From positions 15,540-79,539 of the forward strand of contig NZ_MLCL01000054.1 in assembly GCF_001942625.1 (NCBI RefSeq): a stretch of 64,000 nucleotides of DNA, read 5' to 3'. The notes beneath the pieces were generated by a model that was given only the letters and a program-made list of their open reading frames with translations, was not told the origin of the DNA and made no database searches. Positions 42,838 to 52,781 of the stretch are shown here, one piece after another (the first letter of the stretch is position 1; each line of letters begins with the position of its first letter). Both the position numbers and the translations under genes were made by a program. The DNA comes from Mycobacterium syngnathidarum. GTDB lineage: Bacteria; Actinomycetota; Actinomycetes; Mycobacteriales; Mycobacteriaceae.

Positions 42838-44412
42838 GTGACGCCATCCCCGCTGACCATCCCCGCTCTACTGCGGCGCAGTGTCGCCGAGTTCGGTGAG
42901 TCCGAGTACCTGGTGACTCCGACCGACCGGCTGACCCACCTCGAGGCCGAGCAACGGTCCGCGCACCTGGCGCGGTGGCTGCTGTACCAAGGGGTCGGCA
43001 AGGGCAGTCGCGTCGGCCTGTTCTTCCCCAACGGCACCGAGTGGGTCACCTGGTGGCTCGCGGTATCCCGGATCGGGGCGGTGGCAGTGCCGCTGAGCAC
43101 GCTGTACACCCCCGCCGAAATCGCGAAGGTGTTGCGCCTGGCCGACATCGGGCTGCTCATCGCGCCCAGCACGGTGATCCACATCGACGTCGCTGAGCGC
43201 CTGGAAGCAGCGCTGCCCGAACTGGCGGGCCAACCGACGAGCCGACTGGCCCTGCGCGCCGCACCTTATCTGCGTCGCATCGCGCTGGTCGGCGCGGTCG
43301 ATCGGTCGTGGGCATTGCCCTGCTGCGATCACGACACCGAAATGGTGCCGGTCGACGTGCTGACCGCCGCCGAAGCCGAGGTGTCAGCCGCCGACCTCGC
43401 CATCATGGTGCACACCTCCGGGTCCACCGCCGACCCCAAAGGCGTCCTGCACACCCACGGCACACTGGTACGTCAAACCTCGACCTGGCCTGCGGCCATC
43501 CGGGCGATCACCGGGACACAAAACGAATCCCGAATCCTGTGCGCCATGCCATTCTTCTGGATCGGCGGACTCCTCGCGGTCACCGGCGCCCTGCACGAGC
43601 AGGTCACGCTGGTGGTCATGCCGAAACTGGATCCGGAGGTCGCACTGGATCTGGCTGAGCAAGAACGGATCACCGGAATCGTGGGCTGGCCTGCGTTCAC
43701 GCAGAAGTTGCGCGAACATCCGTCGTTCGCCGACCGCGACCTCAGTAGCGCACCGATGCTGCGCGACGGACCGCTCGACATCGCCATGACCGACGTCCCG
43801 GACGGATTTCCGGTGCACCGCACCATGTCCGAGACCGCGGGCGGGTTCGTTTTCACCGACATGGCCATCGTCGACGAACACGGCGCCCCCGTCGCCTCCG
43901 GAGACACCGGGGAACTTCTGGTCCGCGGTATCGGGGTCATGGCCGGGTACAACAAGCGCGAACGCTCGGAAACCTTCGACGACGACGGCTGGTATCACAC
44001 CGGCGACAAGGTCTACCGGCGAGACGGCGATCCCCGGCTGTTCTACGTCGGGCGCACCACCGACCTGATCAAGGCCGCAGGCGCCAACGTCTCGCCGTTG
44101 GAAGTCGAGGCAGTGATCGCTGCGTACCCGAACGTGGCGCAATGCGTGGTCGTCGGCGTCGACGATCCACAGCGCGGCGAGGAAGTGTGCGCGGTCGTGG
44201 TGCCCAGAGGGGATGTCGACCCGACCACCCTGGCTGCGTACTGCCGCGAACAGTTGTCCGCCTACAAAGTACCAACTCGCTGGGCGCTGACCACCAGCGA
44301 TCGGATACCCACGCTGTCCAGCGGGAAATTCGACCGGAAAGCCCTGCGGCAGTGGATTATCGACGGGGAGATCACGGCGGCACGTCTGCAGCCGGCGCAC
44401 CCGGCGGGCTGA
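42838..44412 (+). CDS. Class I adenylate-forming acyl-CoA synthetase
   Basis: 524 residues. Motifs: MVHTSGSTADPKGVLHTHGT (P-loop), MPFFWIGGLLAVTGAL, GWYHTGDKVYRRDGDPRLFY, VGRTTDLIKAAGANVSPLEV and the C-terminal Lys in PTLSSGKFDRKALRQW. Forms an acyl-CoA from an unknown acid. GTG 42838. Its stop and the stop of the convergent P450 abut. Confidence 0.92.
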   Translation: MTPSPLTIPALLRRSVAEFGESEYLVTPTDRLTHLEAEQRSAHLARWLLYQGVGKGSRVGLFFPNGTEWVTWWLAVSRIGAVAVPLSTLYTPAEIAKVLRLADIGLLIAPSTVIHIDVAERLEAALPELAGQPTSRLALRAAPYLRRIALVGAVDRSWALPCCDHDTEMVPVDVLTAAEAEVSAADLAIMVHTSGSTADPKGVLHTHGTLVRQTSTWPAAIRAITGTQNESRILCAMPFFWIGGLLAVTGALHEQVTLVVMPKLDPEVALDLAEQERITGIVGWPAFTQKLREHPSFADRDLSSAPMLRDGPLDIAMTDVPDGFPVHRTMSETAGGFVFTDMAIVDEHGAPVASGDTGELLVRGIGVMAGYNKRERSETFDDDGWYHTGDKVYRRDGDPRLFYVGRTTDLIKAAGANVSPLEVEAVIAAYPNVAQCVVVGVDDPQRGEEVCAVVVPRGDVDPTTLAAYCREQLSAYKVPTRWALTTSDRIPTLSSGKFDRKALRQWIIDGEITAARLQPAHPAG

Positions 44413-45627
44413 TCACGCCGCGGTGAATCGCACCGGCATCGAATGAATGCCGTTCATCAGATTCGATCGCACCCTCTCGACCGGACCGGCGACCTCGAGA
44501 TCCTTCATCCGGCACAGGATTTCGGGAAAAATGGCCGCGGCCTCCACCCGCGCCAGATTGGCGCCGAGGCAGAAGTGCGTCCCCCCGCCCCCAAAAGCCA
44601 AATGTGGATTGGGCTTTCGACCGACATCGAACCGGTCCGGATCCGCGAAGTACGCTTGATCGCGGTTGGCCGAGGGGAAGAACATCGCCACCCGCTCCCC
44701 TTCTGCGATGCGAACACCGTGCAGCTCGGTATCTTTCGTTGCCGTACGGGTAAAGGCGGTCACAGGGCTGACATAGCGCAGCATCTCCTCGACCGCGGTT
44801 GCCAGCAATTCCGGATCGTCCTGCAGCCGCGCGAGTTGCTCCGGGTGCTCCAACAGCGCCAGCGTGCCCGCCGAGACCAGGTTGCGGGTGGTGTCTCCGC
44901 CGGCGTTGATCATCAGCAGGAAGAACGCGTTGAATTCCAGGTCGGTGAGGTGGCGGCCGTCCACCTCGGCGTTGAGCAACGCCGTCGCGATGTCATCGCC
45001 CGGTTCGGCGCGCTTACGTTGTGCCAGAGCCGATGCATACTCGAACATCTCCAGCTGCGCGAGCATCACGGTGTCGGTGGCCTCGCCCACGTGCTCCGAA
45101 TTCATGGTCTCCGTCAAGTGATACAGCCGGCGACCGTCCTCGTGGGAGATACCGAGAAGTTCGGCGATCACAGACGACGGCAATGCGCCGGCGATGTCGG
45201 ACACGAATTCGCACTCCCCGCGGTCCAGCACCCCACCGACGATCTCTGCGGCCAGGCACCCCAGCCGCTCGCGCAACTGTGCGACGTGCCGCGGCGTAAA
45301 GCCCTTGCTGACAAGCGTCCGGAGTGCGCTGTGCCGCGGCGGATCCATCGTCAGCATCATGAGTTCGAGTTGATACGAATTCTCGGGCGCCGGAACGTCG
45401 AAGAGCACCCCGGTCCGTTGCGAGGACCACGTCGCGCTGTCCCGCGACACCGCCAGGATCTCGTCGTAGCCGGTAAGCGCCCAGAAGCCCTCGTCGTCGC
45501 CGTACGGATGCCATGCGACGGGCGCCCGCCGCCGAAGTTCGGCGAATGCCTCGAACGGCACACCCGCCTCGTACACGGCCGGGTCGGTCAAGTCGACACC
45601 GCTGATTCCGACCGCATCGTCGAGCAT
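44413..45627 (-). CDS. Cytochrome P450
   Basis: 404 residues. I-helix LLMINAGGDTTRNLVSAGTL, K-helix EEMLRYVSPVTAFTRTATKD with the ExxR pair, and haem loop LAFGGGGTHFCLGANLARVE with the Cys ligand. Soluble bacterial type needing ferredoxin. ATG 45627; 34 bp after the NYN gene on the same strand. Substrate not readable. Confidence 0.95.
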   Translation of the reverse strand: MLDDAVGISGVDLTDPAVYEAGVPFEAFAELRRRAPVAWHPYGDDEGFWALTGYDEILAVSRDSATWSSQRTGVLFDVPAPENSYQLELMMLTMDPPRHSALRTLVSKGFTPRHVAQLRERLGCLAAEIVGGVLDRGECEFVSDIAGALPSSVIAELLGISHEDGRRLYHLTETMNSEHVGEATDTVMLAQLEMFEYASALAQRKRAEPGDDIATALLNAEVDGRHLTDLEFNAFFLLMINAGGDTTRNLVSAGTLALLEHPEQLARLQDDPELLATAVEEMLRYVSPVTAFTRTATKDTELHGVRIAEGERVAMFFPSANRDQAYFADPDRFDVGRKPNPHLAFGGGGTHFCLGANLARVEAAAIFPEILCRMKDLEVAGPVERVRSNLMNGIHSMPVRFTAA

Positions 45628-45661
45628 GCCGTGACGGTAGTGCACTGCGACGTCTGAATCG

Positions 45662-46036
45662 TCAGAATCGCTCGATCAGGTCACGGAATCCGGTGGCCGA
45701 CTGCACTACCGCACCCGCATCGCGGATCCGGGTTGCCAGCCCGCTGTCCGACGTCACGACGGTGATCTCGCCCGGTCGGGCAGCAGCCTCGACCAACCGC
45801 ACGATCTCATCGTCAGCGGAGTTCGTGGCGGCTCGTGGAGCGTGGCCCACCTCGACGACAGCGGACTCGATCGGCGGCGTCGGCGGCGCCTCGAACACCA
45901 CCGTCACCCGATGTCCGCCTGCCACGGCCCAGCGCTCGAGCCGCTCGACCAAACCCGCCATGGCGCCCCGGCGGTCCCTCCACCAGCCATCGGGCCTCGA
46001 GCCGATGACGTTCATGCCATCCACGATCCAGCGCAC
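45662..46036 (-). CDS. NYN (PIN-like) nuclease domain protein
   Basis: About 124 residues: RWIVDGMNVIGSRPDGWWRD with catalytic Asp/Asn, then VTVVFEAPPTPP, NSADDEIVRLVEAA and ITVVTSDSGLATRIRDAG. These acidic sites are those of the YacP/NYN RNase fold. GTG 46036 is chosen because it starts the conserved strand; ATG 46063 is an alternative. Acts probably on RNA. Confidence 0.82.
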   Translation of the reverse strand: MRWIVDGMNVIGSRPDGWWRDRRGAMAGLVERLERWAVAGGHRVTVVFEAPPTPPIESAVVEVGHAPRAATNSADDEIVRLVEAAARPGEITVVTSDSGLATRIRDAGAVVQSATGFRDLIERF

Positions 46037-46133
46037 CCCACCAACGGTACGGGCACACCGCATGCGGAACCGGCCGAACAAGAGTTGACTGGACTGTCTC
46101 AACCGGGCGCAAGCGCGGAGGAAGGAGACCGAG

Positions 46134-47411
46134 ATGGTCGCCGAATCAGGCGGTGGCATGTCCGCGGAGCCGCCGAAAGCCCGCCACATCCGGTTGACCT
46201 CGCACAGCGCTGCCGCGGGCACGCCGACGATCCAGTGGGCGGCGCCGAGTGCTGCCGAGCGTGGTCCGGTGATCGGGACCACCAGCACCCGCGCGCACCG
46301 CAATGTGATCGGCACGCACAGCGGTTCCTACAGCGTCTACCGGGCATTGGCGGTCGCCGCAGGCGCGCTCTCGCCCGCACACCGGGCCGATCTGACAAAC
46401 ACGGACCCCACCGATGTGATCGGACCGTACCCGCAGTGGAGCCGACCGGAGGCGATCGTCAGCCTCGATCCCTGGGGCGCCATGGTCTCCGAGGCATTCG
46501 CCACCGAACTTGCTGCCGGTTACGACATCCGGCCGACCATCGCCGTCACCAAGGCGCACGTGATCGTGCCCGAGATCGCCGCGGCCATGGCCGCCGGCAG
46601 GCTGCACCCGGATGGGCGGGTGCTGCTGGAAAACGGTGCGGCACTTGTGACGAAGGCAGCCATCGAGCCGGTGTGGTTTCTGCCCGGGGTGGCCGCCAGG
46701 TTCGGCTGCACCGAAACCGCACTGCGCAGGGTGCTGTTCGAGGAGACCGGTGGTATGTATCCCGAACTTGTCACCCGCGGTGATCTCGAGGTGTTCCTGC
46801 CACCGATCGGCGGGCAGACCCTCTACATCTTCGGCGCCCCGCGCGATCTGGCTGATCCGAACGTGGAACTGACGGCACGGGTACACGACGAGTGCAACGG
46901 CTCGGACGTCTTCGGCTCCGACATCTGCACGTGCCGGCCCTATCTCACCCATGCGATCGAAGAATGTATCGGCGGCGCCCAGCGCGGCGGCGTCGGTCTG
47001 GTCGCCTACTCGCGCAAGGAGGGCCGCGCCTTGGGCGAGGTCACCAAGTTCCTGGTCTACAACGCCCGCAAGCGCCAGTACGGCGGCGACACTGCCGACC
47101 AGTACTTCGCCCGCACCGAATGCGTTGCCGGAGTGCAGGACATGCGGTTCCAGGAGCTCATGCCCGACGTCCTGCATTGGCTGGGAGTGCAAAAGATCCA
47201 CCGCCTGGTGTCGATGAGCAACCTGAAATACGACGCGATCACCGGGGCGGGAATCGAAGTCGGTGAGCGGGTCAACATCCCCGACGAGCTGATCCCTGCC
47301 GACGCCCGGGTCGAGATCGACGCCAAGATGGCCGCCGGGTATTTCACCCCCGGACCGGTGCCCGGTCTCGCCGAACTCAAGATCACCAAGGGCCGCGGAC
47401 TGGCCCCATGA
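46134..47411 (+). CDS. GTP cyclohydrolase II-like enzyme, URC1 type
   Basis: 425 residues. The C-terminal half is a GTP cyclohydrolase II fold: HDECNGSDVFGSDICTCRPY with zinc cysteines C254, C265, C267, then YSRKEGRALGEVTKFLVYNA with the catalytic-loop Arg. The N-terminal 200 residues (YDIRPTIAVTKAHVIVPEIA etc.) are the URC1-specific extension not found in riboflavin RibA. In yeast, URC1 acts on uracil-derived UMP or uridine nucleotide in the URC uracil catabolic route. The next two genes, URC4 type and upp, complete the bacterial core cluster. Overlaps the next gene by 4 bp. Confidence 0.88.
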   Translation: MVAESGGGMSAEPPKARHIRLTSHSAAAGTPTIQWAAPSAAERGPVIGTTSTRAHRNVIGTHSGSYSVYRALAVAAGALSPAHRADLTNTDPTDVIGPYPQWSRPEAIVSLDPWGAMVSEAFATELAAGYDIRPTIAVTKAHVIVPEIAAAMAAGRLHPDGRVLLENGAALVTKAAIEPVWFLPGVAARFGCTETALRRVLFEETGGMYPELVTRGDLEVFLPPIGGQTLYIFGAPRDLADPNVELTARVHDECNGSDVFGSDICTCRPYLTHAIEECIGGAQRGGVGLVAYSRKEGRALGEVTKFLVYNARKRQYGGDTADQYFARTECVAGVQDMRFQELMPDVLHWLGVQKIHRLVSMSNLKYDAITGAGIEVGERVNIPDELIPADARVEIDAKMAAGYFTPGPVPGLAELKITKGRGLAP

Positions 47412-48625
47412 CCACAGCCCTTGACGGCTCGGCGGCCGTCACCACTCTGCGTACCACCGCTGCTATACGCGAACGCGCCCAACAGCTTCTGCAGCGCGCC
47501 CGATCCGGGGGCTCTCCGTGGTTCCTGGTCGATGACGATGCACTGGGCCTCGCGTCCGCCGAGGTCGCCGAACTCACCCGCACTCGCTACCCCACGCTGG
47601 CAGTCCCCTACCACAGCCGGTGGCGCCATTTCGAGGCAGGCGGTGTGGACCGCCGCGCGGAGTTGACCACGCGCACAACCGATATGGGTAGCGCCGCCCG
47701 GGCCCGCTCGATGATCGACCTGGCCGTGGTAAGCGTGCTGCTGGACGCCGGAGCCGGAGCCGACTGGCAGTACACCGAACCCGCGACCGGCCTTCGTCTC
47801 ACCCGCTCGGAAGGGCTCGGGGTGGCCAGCTGGCATGCCTTCTGCGGCGGGGTGTTCTCCAGCGACGCCGACGATCCGTTGCGCGTCGACGCCGCCGCGT
47901 TACACCGGCTCGACGTCGACAGTCTGGCCGCCGCCTTCCAGGTGGGAGCCGGCAATCCGTTGGTCGGGCTTGGTGGCCGGGTTCAGTTACTGCGAAGGCT
48001 GGGCCGGGTATTGGCCACGCGCCCCGAGATATTCGGCTCGCACGGCCGTCCCGGTGGACTGTTCGACACAGTGGCCGGTCCGACCGTCGCGGCCCATGAC
48101 CTGCTCGTGACATTGTTGAACACGCTGTCTGCAGTGTGGCTCACCGGCAACGCCATCGGTGGACAACCGCTCGGCGACTGCTGGCGGCACCGGGCGGTCG
48201 GCGGCCACGGTCTGTCCCACGGATGGATGCCGTTCCACAAGCTGTCCCAGTGGCTGACGTATTCACTTCTGGAACCGTTCGAGTGGGCGGGTGTCGCGGT
48301 GACCGACCTTGACGCGCTGACCGGGTTGCCCGAGTACCGCAACGGCGGTCTGCTGTTGGATACCGGCGTGTTGCGACTACGTGATCCCGCGCTGGCAGAT
48401 AGGGACTGGCGGGTGGACGACGAATTCGTGGTCGAGTGGCGGGCGCTGACCGTCGCACTGCTCGACGAATTGGCACCGCTGGTCCGCAAGGATCTGGCGG
48501 CCCCGCGACTGCCGCTGGCCTGTGTGCTGGAGGGCGGAACCTGGGCGACGGGCCGGGCATTGGCCGCACGCCTGCGCGACGGCCGCCCTCCGTTGTCGAT
48601 CGTCAGCGACGGCACCGTCTTCTAG
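47408..48625 (+). CDS. DUF1688 protein, URC4 type
   Basis: 405 residues. [60 protein letters not shown] and [20 protein letters not shown] are DUF1688 hallmarks. Yeast URC4 is required for uracil breakdown; its reaction is not established. ATG within the ATGA overlap with the URC1-type gene; upp begins 8 bp after it. Confidence 0.88.
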   Translation: MTTALDGSAAVTTLRTTAAIRERAQQLLQRARSGGSPWFLVDDDALGLASAEVAELTRTRYPTLAVPYHSRWRHFEAGGVDRRAELTTRTTDMGSAARARSMIDLAVVSVLLDAGAGADWQYTEPATGLRLTRSEGLGVASWHAFCGGVFSSDADDPLRVDAAALHRLDVDSLAAAFQVGAGNPLVGLGGRVQLLRRLGRVLATRPEIFGSHGRPGGLFDTVAGPTVAAHDLLVTLLNTLSAVWLTGNAIGGQPLGDCWRHRAVGGHGLSHGWMPFHKLSQWLTYSLLEPFEWAGVAVTDLDALTGLPEYRNGGLLLDTGVLRLRDPALADRDWRVDDEFVVEWRALTVALLDELAPLVRKDLAAPRLPLACVLEGGTWATGRALAARLRDGRPPLSIVSDGTVF

Positions 48626-48633
48626 GAGGGCAT

Positions 48634-49263
48634 ATGGGCAACCTGCACGTCATCGATCACCCCCTGATCCAGCACAAGCTGACTCTTATGCGTCAGAAAG
48701 ATGTGTCCACCAAGGGTTTTCGCCAACTTCTCAACGAGATCTCGATGCTGATGAGCTATGAAGTGCTTCGTGACATCCCGGTACGCGACATCGATATAGA
48801 GACACCTCTGGAATCCACCACGGGCGCGGTGATCGATGGCAAGAAACTGGTGTTCGTTTCCATTCTGCGGGCCGGCAGCGGCATCCTTGACGGCATGCTC
48901 AGCGTGATGCCGAATGCCAGGGTCGGCCACATCGGCCTGTATCGCGATCCGAAGACCCGAGTGGCGGTGGAATATTACTTCAAGCTTCCGGGCGACTTGC
49001 GCGAACGCGATGTGGTGGTCGCCGATCCCATGCTGGCCACCGGCAATTCGGCTGTCGCCGCCATCGACCGGATCAAAGAATACGAGCCGCGATCGATCAA
49101 GTTCGTCTGCCTGCTGACATGTCCGGAGGGAGTGGCGACGCTGCACGAGGCACACCCCGAGGTGCCGATCTACACCGCAGCCCTCGACCGGGAACTCGAC
49201 GAGCGGGGCTATATCCGTCCCGGGGTGGGCGACGCCGGCGACCGCATCTTCGGAACCAAGTGA
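48634..49263 (+). CDS. upp: Uracil phosphoribosyltransferase
   Basis: 209 residues. Makes UMP from uracil and PRPP. PRPP-binding motif [40 protein letters not shown]; the uracil-binding C-terminus [19 protein letters not shown]. In this operon it plays the URC6 role, committing uracil to the URC route, though it can also serve salvage. ATG 48634 after AGGAGGG. Confidence 0.96.
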   Translation: MGNLHVIDHPLIQHKLTLMRQKDVSTKGFRQLLNEISMLMSYEVLRDIPVRDIDIETPLESTTGAVIDGKKLVFVSILRAGSGILDGMLSVMPNARVGHIGLYRDPKTRVAVEYYFKLPGDLRERDVVVADPMLATGNSAVAAIDRIKEYEPRSIKFVCLLTCPEGVATLHEAHPEVPIYTAALDRELDERGYIRPGVGDAGDRIFGTK

Positions 49264-49946
49264 CAACGCACCGTTGGGGTCTGGGCGCATTCTTCATCGT
49301 CGAGGCCGTCTATCTCCTCGCCTCGGCAGCTTTCGGCATATTGGCACCCGCCGGTGCCCCGCCCGTCTGGCTGATCACCTTGGCGATCGGGGTGCCCACC
49401 CTGGCCGCCGCGACGCTGGCCATCGCGATTGCAGCATGGCGTGGCAACGGCCCCCGTCTCGACTTTCGGTGGCAATGGTCCTGGCGCGCCGTCGGTCTGG
49501 GGTTGGCCTTCGGCGTCGGCGGGCTGTTCGTCACGCTACCGGCCGCGTTGCTCTACCAGTCGATCCTCGGGCCGGACGCGACATCGGCCGTGGGAGCCGT
49601 CTACCAAGGAGTGCGGACATCTTGGCCCTTGGCGGTGACTGTGCTGGTTCTGGTCGCCGTCATCGCCCCGATCTGCGAAGAGGTGGTGTATCGCGGACTG
49701 CTGTGGGGAGCGCTCGAACAACGTTGGGGGCGGATCACCGCCGCGGTGGTGTCCACCCTGGTGTTTGCGCTGGCTCACCTGGAACCGCAGCGGGCCCCGT
49801 TGCTGTTGGTGGTGGCAATTCCCATTGCGTTGGCCCGGCTGTTCTCCGACAGTCTCTGGGGCGGGATCATCGCGCATCAAGTGACCAACCTGCTGCCGGG
49901 CATCGTGATGATGTTCAGCCTGCTGGGAATGATGCCGACCGGTTGA
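49260..49946 (+). CDS. CPBP-family intramembrane metalloprotease
   Basis: 228 residues, about seven membrane helices. The catalytic motif [18 protein letters not shown] and the later histidines in [12 protein letters not shown] and [12 protein letters not shown] match Abi/CPBP (Rce1-like) proteases. GTG start overlaps the upp stop by 4 bp, so it is co-transcribed with the URC cluster, though a role there is not evident. Confidence 0.88.
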   Translation: MTTHRWGLGAFFIVEAVYLLASAAFGILAPAGAPPVWLITLAIGVPTLAAATLAIAIAAWRGNGPRLDFRWQWSWRAVGLGLAFGVGGLFVTLPAALLYQSILGPDATSAVGAVYQGVRTSWPLAVTVLVLVAVIAPICEEVVYRGLLWGALEQRWGRITAAVVSTLVFALAHLEPQRAPLLLVVAIPIALARLFSDSLWGGIIAHQVTNLLPGIVMMFSLLGMMPTG

Positions 49947-49950
49947 GGTG

Positions 49951-50733
49951 CTAGCGCTTGCGATCTCGCACCTTGTAGGTCGAGGGCCACGACATGCGGG
50001 ATTCGTCGCCCACCAACGGGGTTCCCGATCCGCCGACCCGGACGTCGTACGCTTCCTGCCCGGCGCCGACCTCGCGGTTGGCATGCTCCTGGGCCAGGTA
50101 GTAGAGCTGGTCGATCTCGGCCTCGGAGAACGCCACGAACGTGGTCTTGCGGACGATGTCGTTCATGCCCGCGGTCATCCGGTCGGGCAGGACACGGGAG
50201 GCCAGTGCCGCCAGACCCAGCAGGGTGAACGGGATGACCCAATAGCAGGTGAACGACAGCGGCGACTTGGTGTCCAGGATCGTGGCGTCCCCTTGCACGA
50301 TGGGAGGGATCGCCGCGGAGATCGTCATCCCGGCGAATGCGCCGACCCAGATCCAGGTCAGGATCTTGACAATCCGTTGGAACAGATCGCTTTCCACGAC
50401 ACCGGGTGGTTGGCCTGCCGCGGCGAACTCCATCACAAACGGCTTGCCGATCAGCTGACCGATCAAGGCGACCAGGAAGATGCCTGCGGTGCTCAGCGGC
50501 TGTATCCAGCGCTCCATGACGTCCTGGCTCAGCACCAGCGTCAAGATCGTCAGCACGACGAAGGTCGCGAGTGCACCGACCTCCAGGGTGCGCCCCGGCG
50601 TCCCGGAGATCCTGCTGATGACGAACGTGGCGATGGCCGTCGCCAATGCCACCAGCACCGCAACCAAAAACGGCACGTTGCCGACCAGTACCCAATAGAT
50701 GATCCACGGCGCGAAGCCAAACAGGATGCCCAC
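49951..50733 (-). CDS. Polytopic membrane protein, unknown
   Basis: About 260 residues with seven to eight hydrophobic segments in the first 200 residues, then a soluble tail ending VRVGGSGTPLVGDESRMSWP. No family recognised. Start uncertain: GTG 50733 precedes the first helix (GILFGFAPWIIYWVL); no ATG is available nearby. Located downstream of the M48 protease on the same strand, 55 bp apart. Confidence 0.6.
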   Translation of the reverse strand: MGILFGFAPWIIYWVLVGNVPFLVAVLVALATAIATFVISRISGTPGRTLEVGALATFVVLTILTLVLSQDVMERWIQPLSTAGIFLVALIGQLIGKPFVMEFAAAGQPPGVVESDLFQRIVKILTWIWVGAFAGMTISAAIPPIVQGDATILDTKSPLSFTCYWVIPFTLLGLAALASRVLPDRMTAGMNDIVRKTTFVAFSEAEIDQLYYLAQEHANREVGAGQEAYDVRVGGSGTPLVGDESRMSWPSTYKVRDRKR

Positions 50734-50788
50734 GAGCGCCCAGTCTAGGGGCTTACCGTTGATGCGACGGCAACTACCCGGCTCGGCG

Positions 50789-51847
50789 TCAGCCCTCGCT
50801 CTGCCTGTTGTTGCGACGCCACTCAGAGATCTTGCGGCCCATCGAGTCGGCCACACTGGTCGCGGCTTGTCCCACGCCGTCGACGACGCCACCCAAACCA
50901 TCCCGGATGCCCCGGACCAACGGGTCGTCCGACTGATCGAAACCGTCCTTGTAGTGGCGTGCCGCCGCACTGACATCGTCGGCCCAGCTCGCAGTGGCAT
51001 CGTCGGACCGCCGGGGGTAGTTGCCGGCCATGATCGCGCCATATCCGCCGGTATCGACCCACTTGGTCAGGTCAGCCGCCCGAAGCACCGAGAAGGGATG
51101 CGTCTGCAACTCCAGGTTGAGCAGTTTGAGCACCCCGTCGCGCATGTCTCCGGTCGCGTCATAGTCGCGGGCCTGGGCAAGGAACGCCTGCGAGTCGAGT
51201 TTGTCGAGGTGCCGGCCCGCCGCCAATTTCAACTCGACCCGGATCGCCATGTCGAAGTCCTGCCCGCACAGCAGTCCCGCGCGATCCCCCGAAAGTTCGG
51301 ATTTGCGTTGCCATTCCTGCAAGGCCGCGACGATTGCCCGCAACGCCCAGCCACCGATCGGGACGAAGCCGAACGATGAGGCCAACCGCAGCAGATGATG
51401 GAGCATCGTGCGGTAGACCGCGTGGCCGCTGAGCGCATGGCCCAGTTCGTGACCGATGACGAAGCGCATCTCGTCATGTGTCATCAGCTCGTACATGCCC
51501 GAGGTGATGACGATGAACGGGTCCTCCATGCCGATGCAGTACGCGTTGGCTTCCGGCGACTGGACGATGAACAACTCCGGTCGCACCGGAGCGTCGAGCA
51601 CCTGTACGCATTCGTCGAGCAACGCATCGAGATCGGCGAACTGCCGCGGCCCCACCCGGGCGGAACTGGCCAGATAGAGCAACCGGTGCTTGCGCTCGCG
51701 CAGCATGCCGGACAGCACCTTGAGGACCTGATCGAATCCCTTGAGCCGGCGCAACGCGGTCAGCGCAGTCCGGTCCGCCGGATGTTCCCAAGCGCGCGAA
51801 CTGATGCCGGGAAATACGGTCCGCGTGGTCGCTGGTGTCTGATCCAT
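50789..51847 (-). CDS. M48-family metalloprotease
   Basis: 352 residues. Zinc site HELGH at 133-137 inside MRFVIGHELGHALSGHAVYR, further ligand Glu in WQRKSELSGDRAGLLCGQD. Preceded by PFIVITSGMYELMTHDEM. Hydrophobic stretch at about 146-170 suggests membrane contact. Substrate unknown. ATG 51847. Confidence 0.92.
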   Translation of the reverse strand: MDQTPATTRTVFPGISSRAWEHPADRTALTALRRLKGFDQVLKVLSGMLRERKHRLLYLASSARVGPRQFADLDALLDECVQVLDAPVRPELFIVQSPEANAYCIGMEDPFIVITSGMYELMTHDEMRFVIGHELGHALSGHAVYRTMLHHLLRLASSFGFVPIGGWALRAIVAALQEWQRKSELSGDRAGLLCGQDFDMAIRVELKLAAGRHLDKLDSQAFLAQARDYDATGDMRDGVLKLLNLELQTHPFSVLRAADLTKWVDTGGYGAIMAGNYPRRSDDATASWADDVSAAARHYKDGFDQSDDPLVRGIRDGLGGVVDGVGQAATSVADSMGRKISEWRRNNRQSEG

Positions 51848-51926
51848 CGATGCTCTGCGCCCTTCGTCGTCTACAGCACAAAGCCTACGGAGGGTTGAGC
51901 CACTGCGGACGCACGAATATCAGGCG

Positions 51927-52550
51927 TCAGGCGATGATGCGGACCAGATAGGGCGTCATGCCCTCGCCGCGCACCGGGGTGACCGCGACAGCGGGCTCGG
52001 TGCCCTGGATCATCTGGTTGTTGCCGAGGTAGAGCGCCACACTCTGGGTGCCCTCGGGTCCGTAGAAGATCAGGTCACCGGGCAGAGCTTGGGACGGCAG
52101 CACCTTCTGGCCCACCTTGTACTGCTCGCCCGAGGACCGCGGCATCTTCACACCGGCCCCGGCGAAGGCGTAGACGATCAAGCCGGAGGCGTCGAACCCG
52201 ACCACATTCGACGAGGGGTCGGGCATCGCCGCGACACCCGGGGTGGTGAGTACGGGTGCCTGCACTGCCGGGGTGGACAGGCCCGGTGTCAAACCGCCGC
52301 CCGCCGCGAGCGGCGGGGTCACCGGCGTCACCCCCGGAGCGGGCACGGTGCGGGCGATACCGCGGGTCGGCCCGTTGACATCGCCGCCGCCATAGCTGAA
52401 GGGCACTCCGCGCTGTGACATGGCGCGCGCGATCACGAGATCGACAAAGCGCTGGTTGCCAGACGGCCGTTCGATCGGTGCGGCGCCGGCCAGTCCGGGA
52501 GCCGCTACCAGAAATGCCAGACTGAACAGAAGGGCAAAGGTACGTCTCAT
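51927..52550 (-). CDS. RipD-like NlpC/P60 protein without catalytic Cys/His
   Basis: 207 residues. Signal peptide (ALLFSLAFLVAAPGLAGA), then ARAMSQRGVPFSYGGGDVNG and a Pro/Thr-rich insertion (about 68-112). The NlpC/P60 nucleophile Cys is Ala121 (GFDASGLIVYAF), and the catalytic His is Ser170 (TQSVALYLG). Known M. tuberculosis RipD (Rv1566c) has the same substitutions and binds peptidoglycan without cutting it, so this is its likely counterpart. Confidence 0.88.
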   Translation of the reverse strand: MRRTFALLFSLAFLVAAPGLAGAAPIERPSGNQRFVDLVIARAMSQRGVPFSYGGGDVNGPTRGIARTVPAPGVTPVTPPLAAGGGLTPGLSTPAVQAPVLTTPGVAAMPDPSSNVVGFDASGLIVYAFAGAGVKMPRSSGEQYKVGQKVLPSQALPGDLIFYGPEGTQSVALYLGNNQMIQGTEPAVAVTPVRGEGMTPYLVRIIA

Positions 52551-52781
52551 CGAACATCAACTCTCTCGACCACCAAAAGTTGGCCTCGACTGCTGGTCGT
52601 CGTCAGTCGAGTCAACCATTTGTACCGCTCAGCCGAGAGTTTGCCCAATTTGCATGGGGCACAAGCCCGATCAGATGCGGGAACGTGACCGAACGGTTAC
52701 AGAACCGGCCGTGGCGGCGAAAACCATTGCGGTGCAGAAGTTGCCGACGGACGACACAACGGCTGCCCGTCACCTGAGACC

